From positions 1,069,501 to 1,133,500 of the forward strand of contig NZ_LT906470.1 of the NCBI RefSeq assembly GCF_900187285.1: a DNA stretch of 64,000 nt. The letters run 5' to 3'. Origin of the DNA: Veillonella rodentium (GTDB lineage Bacteria > Bacillota > Negativicutes > Veillonellales > Veillonellaceae). A program made the translations under genes and the position numbers. Position 1 is the stretch's first letter. Every line of letters starts with the position of its first letter. Shown here piece after piece: positions 1 to 9,186 of the stretch. Under the pieces are notes generated by a model. It did no database searches and was not told where the DNA came from. It was given only the letters and a program-made list of their open reading frames with translations.

Positions 1-1242
1 GTTCATTTCTTTAATAAGGTCCAACTTAAATCCTAATGAAGTATTATCTTCAAACCAGATACGGTCATGACTGCTGCCTCTAGGAATCGATAAATAATAC
101 AGTTTTAACTGGTCATCCCATTGCATTTGATCTTTATATGCGGAAAAATATTGTGCTGTATTTCGCATAGGTAAGGTTTCAGCCTTGGCATATCCGTTTG
201 TATCCCGCCATAGACGCATATAAAACGGAATACCGAGTACAAGCCTGTTCGACGGTATTTCATGAATCATTTTTTCCACATTTTTCCGCACCCATGGATA
301 GCTTGATACAGGTCCGGCAAAGGTACTTTTTGCCCACGTTTCATCATATGCCATAAGAACCACATAATCTACCGTATCGGCAAAAGCCTTGCGATCATAG
401 ACCAAAGACCATTCAGGGCTGTTAGAGTAACCGGTTACATCAATAGATGATTTAATATTATACTGATGTAGATAACTCGACAAATACGCTACGAATTTTG
501 TCAATCTCTCCCGGTCGACATAATTGATATTTTCAAAATCAAAATTATATCCGTCAAAACCATATATATATGCATATTGTACGAGATTATGGGCATATTT
601 TTTCCATAATGCTTCATTTGCCAAAATACCGCTCGTAAAACCCGGATCAAATCGATTCGTAATCAATGGCCAGACGTGATAGCCATTCTTTTTATAGGCT
701 TTCACATAGTCGATACTAACATTAGGGCTTGATTCGATACCTGTACTATGTAGTTTAAACCAGCTCGGGGAAATGATGTTATCTCCACTGGTGTTAAGTT
801 TTGTTCGATACGGAGCCCCTTCCGTAGGCCACGGATCGAAAACCCAAGCTAACGGTGTTTGTAATGTATACGATTCCTTAACATCTGCCGTATCAGCACC
901 GGGACTCAAAGTGATGCTGTCCTGATTCTTTGTATAGCTGACCCCCAACATCGCTGCACCGGATTCGATATCCACATAATTAGCTCCGTTAACCTTTGTT
1001 ATCGGTAATTTAACGGGTTCCCCCACATTAAAAGGATTGATAAAGATCGTGTTACCTTTTAGTTCCAATTGAGGTACATAAACGGTATAGGATGTTTTAT
1101 ATTGATTCGTCTCATAACGACGTGTAGTGGTATTCAAATACTGATCCAGCGGTACCAAGACCTCCGCTTGCACTGCAGTAGTAGCTAATGCGGACAATAC
1201 CAATGCTGTTAATGATCGAATAATTTTAGATTTACGGAACAT
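1..1242 (-). CDS. Secreted glycoside hydrolase family 18-like protein (3' end outside window)
   Basis: The frame is open for 414 codons from an ATG at 1242 and runs off the left edge, so the C-terminus is missing. AGGAG lies five bases before the ATG. The N-terminus has basic residues (MFRKSK), a hydrophobic stretch and a likely signal peptidase site after AVQA near residue 26. Residues of about 50-120 look like a small beta-rich, copper-amine-oxidase-like N-terminal domain. The GH18 barrel follows: the stretch FDGYNFDFEN carries the family's D-x-D-x-E catalytic pattern in the form typical of YaaH/spore-type GH18 proteins, and VVLMAYDE and LVLGIPFYMR are further GH18 barrel strands. The likely role is cleavage or binding of N-acetylglucosamine polymers (peptidoglycan or chitin-like) outside the cytoplasmic membrane; the substrate is inferred. 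It is divergent from lgt. Confidence 0.8.
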   Translation of the reverse strand, partial: MFRKSKIIRSLTALVLSALATTAVQAEVLVPLDQYLNTTTRRYETNQYKTSYTVYVPQLELKGNTIFINPFNVGEPVKLPITKVNGANYVDIESGAAMLGVSYTKNQDSITLSPGADTADVKESYTLQTPLAWVFDPWPTEGAPYRTKLNTSGDNIISPSWFKLHSTGIESSPNVSIDYVKAYKKNGYHVWPLITNRFDPGFTSGILANEALWKKYAHNLVQYAYIYGFDGYNFDFENINYVDRERLTKFVAYLSSYLHQYNIKSSIDVTGYSNSPEWSLVYDRKAFADTVDYVVLMAYDETWAKSTFAGPVSSYPWVRKNVEKMIHEIPSNRLVLGIPFYMRLWRDTNGYAKAETLPMRNTAQYFSAYKDQMQWDDQLKLYYLSIPRGSSHDRIWFEDNTSLGFKLDLIKEMN

Positions 1243-1292
1243 TGAATCTCCTAACTCTAGTCTCTTTCAAAGAGCATAATAACAATTCTTAT

Positions 1293-1301
1293 ATTATACC
1301 A
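1293..1301 (-). promoter_or_regulatory. Extended -10 promoter of the GH18 gene
   Basis: On the minus strand TGG-TATAAT forms an extended -10 element about 50 bases before the GH18 start codon. No good -35 hexamer is seen, which is common for extended -10 promoters. Confidence 0.5.
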
Positions 1302-1327
1302 TATTTATTTAGATTCACAGACATGTG

Positions 1328-1356
1328 TTGTCATCAGCACATATGTACACTATAAT
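1328..1356 (+). promoter_or_regulatory. Promoter of lgt
   Basis: TTGTCA (1328-1333) and TATAAT (1351-1356) are separated by 17 bases, close to the sigma-A consensus. The lgt start codon lies 55 bases downstream. Confidence 0.7.
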
Positions 1357-1411
1357 TTAAATTATACATTTTAAAAATATATAATAACGATAAAAGTATA
1401 AGGAGATTTAT

Positions 1412-2239
1412 ATGCATCAATATTTATTTTTTATTGGGGATTTCCCGATCAGAGCCTATGGAGCCATGTTAGCATTGGCCATCTTATGCGGAGCCTCTGT
1501 AGCCTATGTTTTACTAAAAAAAGACGGCCGCGGCTGGCATGAACACATCGTGGATTTCTCAATTACCGTCGCCGTTGCGGGGCTCATCGGAGCACGTCTC
1601 TGGGATGTGTTTTTTTTCGATTGGGATTATTACGGAAATCATCTTTTGGAAATACCCTTCGTTTGGCAAGGCGGCATGGCTATTCAAGGCGGTGTTGTCC
1701 TCGGTACGATTGCCGGTTACTGGTATTTACGAAAGAATAAGATCGATTTCTGGGCTTTCGGGGATATTTTTGCGCCGGCCCTTATCTTAGCACAGTCTGT
1801 AGGACGCATGGCCAACCTGTTAAACGGCGACGCCTTCGGCCATCCTACAGGGGGAAATTTCGGTATTATTTATCCTGAAAGCACCCTTGCTTATCGAACA
1901 TACGGTAACCAACCATTATGGCCTGCAGAGGTATGGGAAGGACAAATCGATATTCTCATCTTTGTAGCGTTACTGTTATTCAGCTCGTTTAAACATGCTA
2001 AAGGGCAAGTATTCGTACTGTATGCCATCCTGTATTCAATTGCACGTTTCTGCCTGGAATTCTTACGCGGTGATTATGTTGATTTAACGCTCGGTCTTAA
2101 GTCGGCACAAATGACGAGTGTTATCGTTATCGTCATCAGTATTATCCTCTTCATCTATCTGGGATATTTGGAGAAAAAACAATTACTGGCTACCGAAACG
2201 GCTACAGTACAAAACACGAAGAAACATAAAAGGAAATAA
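1412..2239 (+). CDS. lgt: Prolipoprotein diacylglyceryl transferase
   Basis: Transfers the diacylglyceryl group of phosphatidylglycerol to the lipobox cysteine of prelipoproteins, the first step of lipoprotein maturation in the cytoplasmic membrane. The 275-residue protein has about seven hydrophobic segments and the Lgt signature around GRMANLLNGDAFG (residues about 131-143), containing the conserved arginine and asparagines. It ends in a lysine-rich cytoplasmic tail. AAGGAG is spaced correctly before ATG 1412. It is one of only two forward genes in the window and is followed by a strong bidirectional terminator shared with hslU. A plausible client is the RND adaptor lipoprotein at 39.3-40.5 kb. 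Confidence 0.95.
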   Translation: MHQYLFFIGDFPIRAYGAMLALAILCGASVAYVLLKKDGRGWHEHIVDFSITVAVAGLIGARLWDVFFFDWDYYGNHLLEIPFVWQGGMAIQGGVVLGTIAGYWYLRKNKIDFWAFGDIFAPALILAQSVGRMANLLNGDAFGHPTGGNFGIIYPESTLAYRTYGNQPLWPAEVWEGQIDILIFVALLLFSSFKHAKGQVFVLYAILYSIARFCLEFLRGDYVDLTLGLKSAQMTSVIVIVISIILFIYLGYLEKKQLLATETATVQNTKKHKRK

Positions 2240-2246
2240 TGACAAT

Positions 2247-2290
2247 AAGCCCCTCCGATGATAACGTAATATTATTATCGGAGGGGCTTT
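2247..2290. terminator. Bidirectional terminator between lgt and hslU
   Basis: A long inverted repeat (AGCCCCTCCGAT with its complement ATCGGAGGGGCT) is flanked by A-rich and T-rich ends. It sits between the convergent ends of lgt and hslU and can serve both strands. Confidence 0.85.
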
Positions 2291-2303
2291 GTTTTTCTGT
2301 TAT

Positions 2304-3698
2304 CTACAAAATATACTGTGACAAATCCTGATCTTCAACCAATGTGTTTAATCGATCTTCAACCATGGCGGCCGTAATGGTTACCTCTACAGGTTCAGGT
2401 GCCGGTGCATTGTAGGAAACATCCTGTAACAGGTTTTCCAAAATCGTATGCAATCTGCGAGCACCGATATCCTCCGTTTCATTATTGACACGATATGCCA
2501 ACTCGGCAATCTTATCAATGGATTCGTCGGTAAAATGGATAGTTACATTATCAGCCTGTAATAACATATAGTATTGTTTTAACAACGCTTGTTGAGGTGT
2601 TGTCAAAATAGCCTTAAAGTCTTCCTTGCTGAGGCTGTTCAATTCTACGCGGATAGGAAAACGACCTTGCAGCTCAGGAATTAAATCAGACGGCTTTGAC
2701 ACATGGAATGCGCCGGCTGCAATAAACAAAATATGCTCCGTATTGACAGGACCAAATTTTGTAGATACCATGGATCCTTCTACAATCGGCAAAATATCAC
2801 GCTGTACACCTTCACGGGATACGACGCCGCGTACATTTTCATTTCCTGCGGCGATTTTATCGAATTCATCGATAAAAATTATGCCCTCCCGTTCCGCCAA
2901 TTTGATGGCTTCTTCGTGGACCTCATCCATATCAAGCATATCTTCCGCAATTTCCTCTGCAAAGATTGTTCGTGCATTTTTCACGGTAGTGGTCCGCTTT
3001 TTCATACGTTTCGGCATCATGGCATTCAACATATCCTGAATGTTATTCGCCATATCCTCCTGACTCGTTCCGGCCCCGATACCGGCCACATTTTTCTGTT
3101 GATCCCGAACCTCTATAGTGATTTCCTTATCATCTAACAGTCCGCCGGAAATTTGCTTTAATAAGGTTTCCCGTTCGTCCGCCTTACTTTCAGGCTTTAT
3201 ATCAGCTTTAGACTCAGACTTCTCTTCATTATTATTAAACAGCATTTCCAACGGATTAGTAAATTTCTTTCCCCCTCCGGATGAGGGCAATAAGATATCT
3301 ACCAAACGTTGATTAGCAAGCCTGGTCGCCTTTACATGATTTTTTGCCTTTTTATCTTCTTTCACCATACGAATGGAGTTTAATAAAAGGTCTCTAACCA
3401 TGGATTCAACATCGCGGCCTACATAGCCGACTTCTGTATACTTTGTAGCCTCTACCTTCACAAAGGGAGCATGCATAATTTTAGCTAAACGACGAGCTAA
3501 TTCCGTTTTACCGACACCGGTAGGTCCGATGAGAAGAATATTTTTCGGTACATATTCATCGCGGACTTCTTCCGGCAACTGTTTTGCGCGCCACCTGTTT
3601 CGAAGGGCGATGGCTACCATTTTTTTTGCTTCTTTTTGTCCGATAATATATTTATCCAACTCGGCAACGATTTGTTTTGGGGTATAATTATCTTTCAT
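2304..3698 (-). CDS. hslU: ATP-dependent protease ATPase subunit HslU (ClpY)
   Basis: AAA+ unfoldase that feeds substrates to the HslV peptidase in the cytoplasm. The 464 residues show the N-terminal PKQIVAELDKYIIGQ segment, Walker [10 protein letters not shown] (about residues 58-66), the pore motif GYVG (about 91-94), a divergent, lysine-rich intermediate I domain (about 110-240), Walker B IIFIDEFDK, and a C-terminal sensor region ending in QYIL; the exposed C-terminal tail activates HslV in the family. The gene starts one base after the hslV stop, with its GGAGG site inside the hslV end, so the two are translated together. In Bacillus codY follows; here the transcript ends at a terminator. 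Confidence 0.96.
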   Translation of the reverse strand: MKDNYTPKQIVAELDKYIIGQKEAKKMVAIALRNRWRAKQLPEEVRDEYVPKNILLIGPTGVGKTELARRLAKIMHAPFVKVEATKYTEVGYVGRDVESMVRDLLLNSIRMVKEDKKAKNHVKATRLANQRLVDILLPSSGGGKKFTNPLEMLFNNNEEKSESKADIKPESKADERETLLKQISGGLLDDKEITIEVRDQQKNVAGIGAGTSQEDMANNIQDMLNAMMPKRMKKRTTTVKNARTIFAEEIAEDMLDMDEVHEEAIKLAEREGIIFIDEFDKIAAGNENVRGVVSREGVQRDILPIVEGSMVSTKFGPVNTEHILFIAAGAFHVSKPSDLIPELQGRFPIRVELNSLSKEDFKAILTTPQQALLKQYYMLLQADNVTIHFTDESIDKIAELAYRVNNETEDIGARRLHTILENLLQDVSYNAPAPEPVEVTITAAMVEDRLNTLVEDQDLSQYIL

Positions 3699-3699
3699 A

Positions 3700-4242
3700 T
3701 TATGCCTCCAATTCTTCTACAATGACATTATGATTTGTATATACACAGAGATCCGCCGCAATATGCAGGGATTTTTCCGCAATATCCCGAGCGGACAGTT
3801 CCGTATTCTCCGCCAACGCGCGAGCCGCCGCCAATGCGTAATTGCCGCCTGAGCCGATAGCACAAATACCGTCATCCGGCTCAATAACTTCGCCATTACC
3901 GGAAAGAAGTAAAATTGTTTCTCCGTCGGACACGAGTAATAAAGCTTCCAAATTGCGCATCATCTTATCACTGCGCCAATCTTTAGCAAGTTCTACGGCA
4001 CTGCGCAATAAATTTCCGTTATAGCTGTTTAATTTTGCTTCAAACTTATCAAATAGGCTGAAAGCATCCGCAACGGAACCGGCAAAGCCCGTAACGATTT
4101 TACCGTTATAGATACGACGTACCTTTCTAGCCGTATTCTTCATCACAACGGCTTGTCCAAACGTTACTTGACCGTCACCGGCGATGGCAACCGTATTACC
4201 GCGCTTTACAGCGCATATTGTAGTGGAATGAAATTCAGACAT
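3700..4242 (-). CDS. hslV: ATP-dependent protease proteolytic subunit HslV (ClpQ)
   Basis: Threonine-type peptidase that assembles as a double hexamer and pairs with HslU. I place the start at ATG 4242, eight bases after GGGGAGG; an upstream ATG at 4263 precedes that site and would hide it. This gives 180 residues beginning [12 protein letters not shown]. The first Thr of STTI is the likely N-terminal nucleophile, so a six-residue propeptide must be removed, as in CodW/ClpQ of Bacillus. GDGQVTFGQ and [14 protein letters not shown] are standard HslV motifs. The upstream spacer to trmFO can form a hairpin (4262-4301). Confidence 0.95.
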   Translation of the reverse strand: MSEFHSTTICAVKRGNTVAIAGDGQVTFGQAVVMKNTARKVRRIYNGKIVTGFAGSVADAFSLFDKFEAKLNSYNGNLLRSAVELAKDWRSDKMMRNLEALLLVSDGETILLLSGNGEVIEPDDGICAIGSGGNYALAAARALAENTELSARDIAEKSLHIAADLCVYTNHNVIVEELEA

Positions 4243-4261
4243 TCTAAACCTCCCCAATAAC

Positions 4262-4301
4262 ATGATAAGGCTCGAAAATTCATATTCACAAGCCTTATCA
4301 T
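4262..4301 (-). other. Hairpin in the trmFO-hslV spacer
   Basis: ATGATAAGGCT (4262-4272) and AGCCTTATCAT (4291-4301) are perfect complements with an 18-base loop. No T-run follows on the minus strand, so it is not a clear terminator. It ends a few bases before the hslV ribosome-binding site and could be a processing or stabilising structure. Confidence 0.5.
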
Positions 4302-4307
4302 ATGGTA

Positions 4308-5624
4308 TTAAATTTGTTCCCGTTCTTTCAATAATGATAATTCATCAAGAGCACGACCTGCAATGAGAGCATTCTTTTCTTTTTTCTTACGAATTCTCTC
4401 CGGCCATGATTCCATTATACCAAAATTTATATTCATCGGCTGAAAATTTGAGCCTTCATAGTTTGAGATATATTGGCTCAGTGCTCCGCAAGCCGTAGTC
4501 CTCGGGAATTCTATGAACGGACGTTCCGAAATATATCGTTCAACCTGAAGCCCTACCATCAACCCGCTGGCAGCAGATTCCAGGTAGCCTTCAACCCCCG
4601 TCATTTGCCCTGCAAAGAACAACCTTGGTTCTTTTTTCAATTGAAAAGCATGGTTCAATAACTCCGGCGAATTGATATATGTGTTGCGATGCATCACACC
4701 ATACCGAACAAACTCCGCATTTTCAAGTCCCGGAATCATGCCGAATACACGTTTCTGCTCGCCCCATTTCAAATGAGTCTGAAAGCCGACCAGATTGAAC
4801 ATGGTGCCTTCCTTATTCTCCTTACGCAATTGTACAACCGCATACGATTCCGCATTTGTTCTCTTATCTACAAGACCTACAGGCTTTAATGGGCCGTAAC
4901 GCAATGTATCCTCGCCGCGACTCGCCATGATTTCTACAGGCATACATCCTTCAAAATATATTTCCTTTTCAAAGTCTTTCGGCTGCACCGCATCAGCTGT
5001 GATCAATTCATGCCAGAACACTTTGTATTCTTCTTCTGTCATAGGACAGTTAAGATAATCCGCATCGCCTTTATCATATCGGGAGGCCGCAAAGACCTTA
5101 TCGTAATTTAAGGATTCAGCTGTCACAATCGGTGCCGCCGCATCATAAAAATAAAATCCCGTTTCACCGGTAAGTGCTTTTATCTTATCGCCCAATGTTT
5201 CAGATGTAAGTGGACCCGATGCAAAAATTACAATCCCCTCTGACGGAATATCTGTAACTTCCTCATAATGGACCGTAATATTCGGGTGAGCTTTTACCTT
5301 TCGAGTCACCATTCCACTGAATAAATGACGATCCACCGCCAAAGCCCCTCCCGCGGGAACAGCCGTAGCGTCGGCGCATTCCATAATGAGAGACCCTAAT
5401 CGACGCATCTCCTCCTTTAAAAGGCCTACAGCGTTCTCTATATTGCCTGCCCGTAGCGAATTACTGCATACAAGTTCGGCAAATTGATCAGTCTGATGAG
5501 CAGGCGAACTTTTATGTGGACGCATTTCATACAGATCCACATGAACGCCGCGATTGGCTAACTGCCAGGCCGCCTCGGAACCGGCGAGTCCTGCACCGAT
5601 GACGATAACATGTTTTGTATTCAA
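4308..5624 (-). CDS. trmFO: Methylenetetrahydrofolate-tRNA (uracil-5-)-methyltransferase TrmFO
   Basis: Makes 5-methyluridine at position 54 of tRNAs using methylenetetrahydrofolate and FADH2. The 438 residues begin with the FAD-binding [12 protein letters not shown] motif. [11 protein letters not shown] and [14 protein letters not shown] carry the two cysteines important in the family. [17 protein letters not shown] is the C-terminal FAD-contact region. The start is a TTG at 5624 with GAGG eight bases upstream; no ATG in frame lies before the dinucleotide-binding motif. It sits between topA and hslV as in Bacillus, except that the xerC/codV gene usually found between trmFO and hslV is absent. 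Confidence 0.95.
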   Translation of the reverse strand: MNTKHVIVIGAGLAGSEAAWQLANRGVHVDLYEMRPHKSSPAHQTDQFAELVCSNSLRAGNIENAVGLLKEEMRRLGSLIMECADATAVPAGGALAVDRHLFSGMVTRKVKAHPNITVHYEEVTDIPSEGIVIFASGPLTSETLGDKIKALTGETGFYFYDAAAPIVTAESLNYDKVFAASRYDKGDADYLNCPMTEEEYKVFWHELITADAVQPKDFEKEIYFEGCMPVEIMASRGEDTLRYGPLKPVGLVDKRTNAESYAVVQLRKENKEGTMFNLVGFQTHLKWGEQKRVFGMIPGLENAEFVRYGVMHRNTYINSPELLNHAFQLKKEPRLFFAGQMTGVEGYLESAASGLMVGLQVERYISERPFIEFPRTTACGALSQYISNYEGSNFQPMNINFGIMESWPERIRKKKEKNALIAGRALDELSLLKEREQI

Positions 5625-5661
5625 TAGTTATTCCTCTATAGTGCTACCCGCAAAGAAGCTT

Positions 5662-7989
5662 TTATTTAGACTCCTCAGCAACGGGCTCACTTTTTTTCTT
5701 TCTAGTTTTCTTAGGCGGACGTGTAGGACATGACTCATTAGAGCAGAATTTCTTTGTCGTTCCGTTCTTATACGTTTTTTCGACCATAATCGATCCGCAT
5801 GTATCACAGAAGTCATGTGTCGGTTTATCCCACAATGTAAAATCACATTGTGGATATCGATTACAGCCATAGAACAAACGACCTCTGCGAGACTTGCGTT
5901 CTACGATTTCCCCTTCCTTACACTTAGGACAGGTTACACCGGTTCTTACGGTGATTGGTTTTGTATTCTTGCACTCAGGGAAATTAGAGCATGCTAAAAA
6001 TTTACCGTAACGTCCGAATTTATAAACCATAGGACTACCGCAGACTTCACATGTTTCATCACTCTCCATAGATGCGATTTCAACACGCTCCACATCATTG
6101 GCTTCCTCTAATTCTTTTGCAAAAACCTTATAAAAATCCGTTAATACCTTCAGATACGTATCTTTTCCGGATGCGATGGCGTCAAGCTCTTCTTCCAAAT
6201 CACGGGTAAATCCGGTATTGATGATTTTTTCAAAATAGGCAATTAAAAAGTCTACCACGACAAAACCCAGCTCTGTCGGAACAAACTGCTTGTTTGTATT
6301 CTCCACATAGTTGCGGCTCACAATCGTATCCAGAATCGGAGCATAGGTGCTAGGACGACCGATGCCGAGTTCTTCCAAAGTTTTGATGAGGCTCGCTTCC
6401 GAATATCGTGGAGGCGGCTGTGTGAAATGCTGCTCCGGCAATACTTCAACGGTATGAACCGCATCATTCTTCTTAAATGCCGGCAATTGTGGAGACTCAT
6501 CTTTTTTAGAGTCTTCATAAACGACACTGAACCCGGGGAACAATACACGGGTTCCCGTCGCTTTAAATGTATATTCATCATGAACTGAAAGTTCAACCGT
6601 TGTCGACTCATTCTGCTGCGGTGCCATTTGGCTTGCCATGAATCGATTCCAGATTAATGTATATAACTTGAGTTCATCGCGACTTAAAAACGGTTCCACC
6701 ATTTTAGGTGTCAACTCGAGAGAGGTCGGACGAATCGCCTCATGCGCATCCTGAGCCGAACCTTTTGAACCGTATACATTAGGTCGGGATGGATAATATT
6801 CATCACCATATGTACGAATAATATAGTCCTTCGCCGCCACCTGCATTTCCTTGGAAATACGCGTAGAATCCGTACGCATATAAGTGATCAGACCTACATG
6901 GCCGTATGAGCCGATTTCCAAACCTTCATAAAGATGCTGCGCAATCATCATGGTCCGCTTAGCACCAAAATTCAACTTACGCACACCATCCTGTTGTAAT
7001 GTGGATGTCGTGAACGGAGGTGCCGCTTTACGAGAGCGCTTACGTTTCTCGATATTCGTTACCACCGCATCAGCATCGCCGATAGCATCAACCACGGATT
7101 GTGCTTGATCTTCAGCGGTGATATCGATTTTCTCACCTTTAATATGTGTTAACTCTGCTTTAAAAGACTCTTTCTTTGAAGTTTCAAAATTACCTTCAAT
7201 ACTCCAGTACTCCTGCGGAACAAAGGCTTGAATCTCACGTTCCCGCTCGCAAATAAGACGTACCGCTACGGACTGTACGCGACCGGCGCTGAGACCTTTA
7301 CATATCTTTTTCCATAAAAGGGGGCTTAATTTATACCCCACAATACGGTCCAATACGCGTCTCGCCTGCTGAGCGTCCACCATATTCATGTCGATAGTAC
7401 GCGGCGCATTAAGCGCATCCGCTACAGCGGATTTAGTAATCTCATTAAATGTGATACGACACGTAGACGTAGGGTCCACATTTAAAATGTATGCTAAATG
7501 CCAAGAAATGGCTTCACCTTCACGGTCCGGGTCAGTCGCCAATAAAACAGCGCTGCTGTCATCGGCATAAGATATAAGCTCATCAATGACCTTTTTTCGA
7601 CTCACCAAATTACTATACCGAGGTGTAAAGCCATGTTCGATATCGATCCCCATCTGCGATTTAGGCAAATCCCGTAAATGACCCATACTTGCTTTTACCA
7701 CATAATTAGGTCCTAAAAATTTCTCAATGGTTTTAGACTTAGCAGGTGATTCCACGATAACCAGAACTTTACCTTCAGGATTATATACACGAGGTTCACG
7801 CTGTTCAGGGGGCATCGATGTTTGTAATACGGACTTATCCCGTACAATTCCAACAGGTTTCAGTGTTTCCTTGCCAATTTTTCCTGTTATGGTAGTACCT
7901 GTGCTTTTAGTTTTCTCTTTCTTCTTTTTCTCTGTACTTGCGCCAGCTGTTTTAGGCTCGCCAATAACGATTGATCGTTTAATGGACAA
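5662..7989 (-). CDS. topA: DNA topoisomerase I
   Basis: Type IA topoisomerase that relaxes negative supercoils. I start it at TTG 7989, eight bases after AGGAG, which overlaps the dprA stop by 11 bases and gives 775 residues; the open frame continues upstream only through dprA. A lysine-rich leader of about 65 residues comes first. The Toprim domain follows (VIVESPAKSKTIEKFLG; DPDREGEAISWHL), then the active-site tyrosine region GLITYMRTDSTRIS. The C-terminal part has three four-cysteine zinc ribbons (CEVCG..., CPKCKEG..., CDTCGS...) and a basic tail. An in-frame ATG after the basic leader is a weaker alternative start. Confidence 0.95.
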   Translation of the reverse strand: MSIKRSIVIGEPKTAGASTEKKKKEKTKSTGTTITGKIGKETLKPVGIVRDKSVLQTSMPPEQREPRVYNPEGKVLVIVESPAKSKTIEKFLGPNYVVKASMGHLRDLPKSQMGIDIEHGFTPRYSNLVSRKKVIDELISYADDSSAVLLATDPDREGEAISWHLAYILNVDPTSTCRITFNEITKSAVADALNAPRTIDMNMVDAQQARRVLDRIVGYKLSPLLWKKICKGLSAGRVQSVAVRLICEREREIQAFVPQEYWSIEGNFETSKKESFKAELTHIKGEKIDITAEDQAQSVVDAIGDADAVVTNIEKRKRSRKAAPPFTTSTLQQDGVRKLNFGAKRTMMIAQHLYEGLEIGSYGHVGLITYMRTDSTRISKEMQVAAKDYIIRTYGDEYYPSRPNVYGSKGSAQDAHEAIRPTSLELTPKMVEPFLSRDELKLYTLIWNRFMASQMAPQQNESTTVELSVHDEYTFKATGTRVLFPGFSVVYEDSKKDESPQLPAFKKNDAVHTVEVLPEQHFTQPPPRYSEASLIKTLEELGIGRPSTYAPILDTIVSRNYVENTNKQFVPTELGFVVVDFLIAYFEKIINTGFTRDLEEELDAIASGKDTYLKVLTDFYKVFAKELEEANDVERVEIASMESDETCEVCGSPMVYKFGRYGKFLACSNFPECKNTKPITVRTGVTCPKCKEGEIVERKSRRGRLFYGCNRYPQCDFTLWDKPTHDFCDTCGSIMVEKTYKNGTTKKFCSNESCPTRPPKKTRKKKSEPVAEESK

Positions 7990-9178
7990 GTATATCACTC
8001 CTAGTAATATTAATATAGCCTCTCGGCGGATTATGCTCGATGGCACCCTCCAGTTCCAAGTCAAGCAATATAGGTTGTATTTGCTGTAATGGCATATGAG
8101 TTTCATGCAGTATATCACTGACAGTGATACATCTGTCAAACGGTATTACATCCAATACCTTACTCCTATCCAAATTACAGCTTAACACACCGCCCCCTTG
8201 TGTATCAACACTTTTACCATTATTTATAGATGTATCCGTATCTTGTGCTTGTGAAAGTTGTCCTGTTACACTATCTCTCATTATCAGGCCGTATTCCTTT
8301 ACGATATCCTCAACACCCGTCAATACATGAGCCCCTTGTCGAATGAGCCACTTATTTCCATCCGCCACATGATCCAATAAATTACATGGTACGACAAATA
8401 CATCACGCCCTTCGCTGTTGGCCATATCCGCAGTGATTAAGGAGCCGCTGCTGGCACGCGCCTCAACGACGATAACGCCTTTACATAGACCGCTGATAAT
8501 ACGGTTACGAGCCGGAAAATGCTTGGCTGAAGGTGGCGTTCCCGGTGGATATTCGGATAGGAGCAGGCCCCCCTCTTGTAACATGCGATCAAATAATTTC
8601 GCATTATCACGAGGATAAGCGATATCAAGACCGCATCCCATGACGATAATACCGTATCCATGTGCCGACAACGTGCCTTCATGGCTATGACAGTCGATGC
8701 CTCTTGCCCCTCCGCTGACGATAACCGCCACATACTTTGACAATTCTTTACCGAGCATACGAGCCACATTTCGACCATATAGGGAACATTTACGGGCACC
8801 CACAATACCGATTTTAGGAATGCGTTCATCCAGTAGCGCCCGATTACCTCGCATAAAAACGATGGCCGGCGGATTATAAATATGTCGAAGAATCTCAGGA
8901 AAATCCGCATCTAAATACGTTATATATGACATATGATATTCCTGAATTTTATCATATATGATTTGCAATCGTTCATCCTTGGCATTAGCGGAAATGCAGT
9001 TTATATACTGTGTTGTCATTGACGTAAATGACTGCAGATTACTAGGATTTTTAACCGCTTCCCATGCATCATAAGGAGTTCCGAATTTTCTAATCAGTTC
9101 ACGAATGTGTGCAGAGCCTATATAATATAAGCTTTGAAGCCCTGCTATATAAAAATTATCCCCATAAATTCTAGTCAT
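7979..9178 (-). CDS. dprA: DNA-processing protein DprA
   Basis: Binds incoming single-stranded DNA during natural transformation and loads RecA. The 399 residues contain an N-terminal helix-hairpin-helix/SAM-like region (about 1-80), the Rossmann-like DprA core (PKIGIVGARKCSLYG; VSGGARGIDCHSHEGTL; GLDIAYPRDN; EYPPGTPPSAKHFPARNRIISGL is interrupted nowhere), and a C-terminal winged-helix-like part (about 335-395). It lies eight bases after comM and overlaps topA. The combination comM-dprA points to competence or at least to handling of recombining DNA. Confidence 0.93.
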   Translation of the reverse strand: MTRIYGDNFYIAGLQSLYYIGSAHIRELIRKFGTPYDAWEAVKNPSNLQSFTSMTTQYINCISANAKDERLQIIYDKIQEYHMSYITYLDADFPEILRHIYNPPAIVFMRGNRALLDERIPKIGIVGARKCSLYGRNVARMLGKELSKYVAVIVSGGARGIDCHSHEGTLSAHGYGIIVMGCGLDIAYPRDNAKLFDRMLQEGGLLLSEYPPGTPPSAKHFPARNRIISGLCKGVIVVEARASSGSLITADMANSEGRDVFVVPCNLLDHVADGNKWLIRQGAHVLTGVEDIVKEYGLIMRDSVTGQLSQAQDTDTSINNGKSVDTQGGGVLSCNLDRSKVLDVIPFDRCITVSDILHETHMPLQQIQPILLDLELEGAIEHNPPRGYINITRSDILVH

Positions 9179-9186
9179 AATCGCTC

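Noticed and set aside
7990-8139. Longer topA frame beginning at 8139
   Set aside because: The extra 50 codons lie in the dprA coding region and do not resemble topoisomerase; TTG 7989 has AGGAG.
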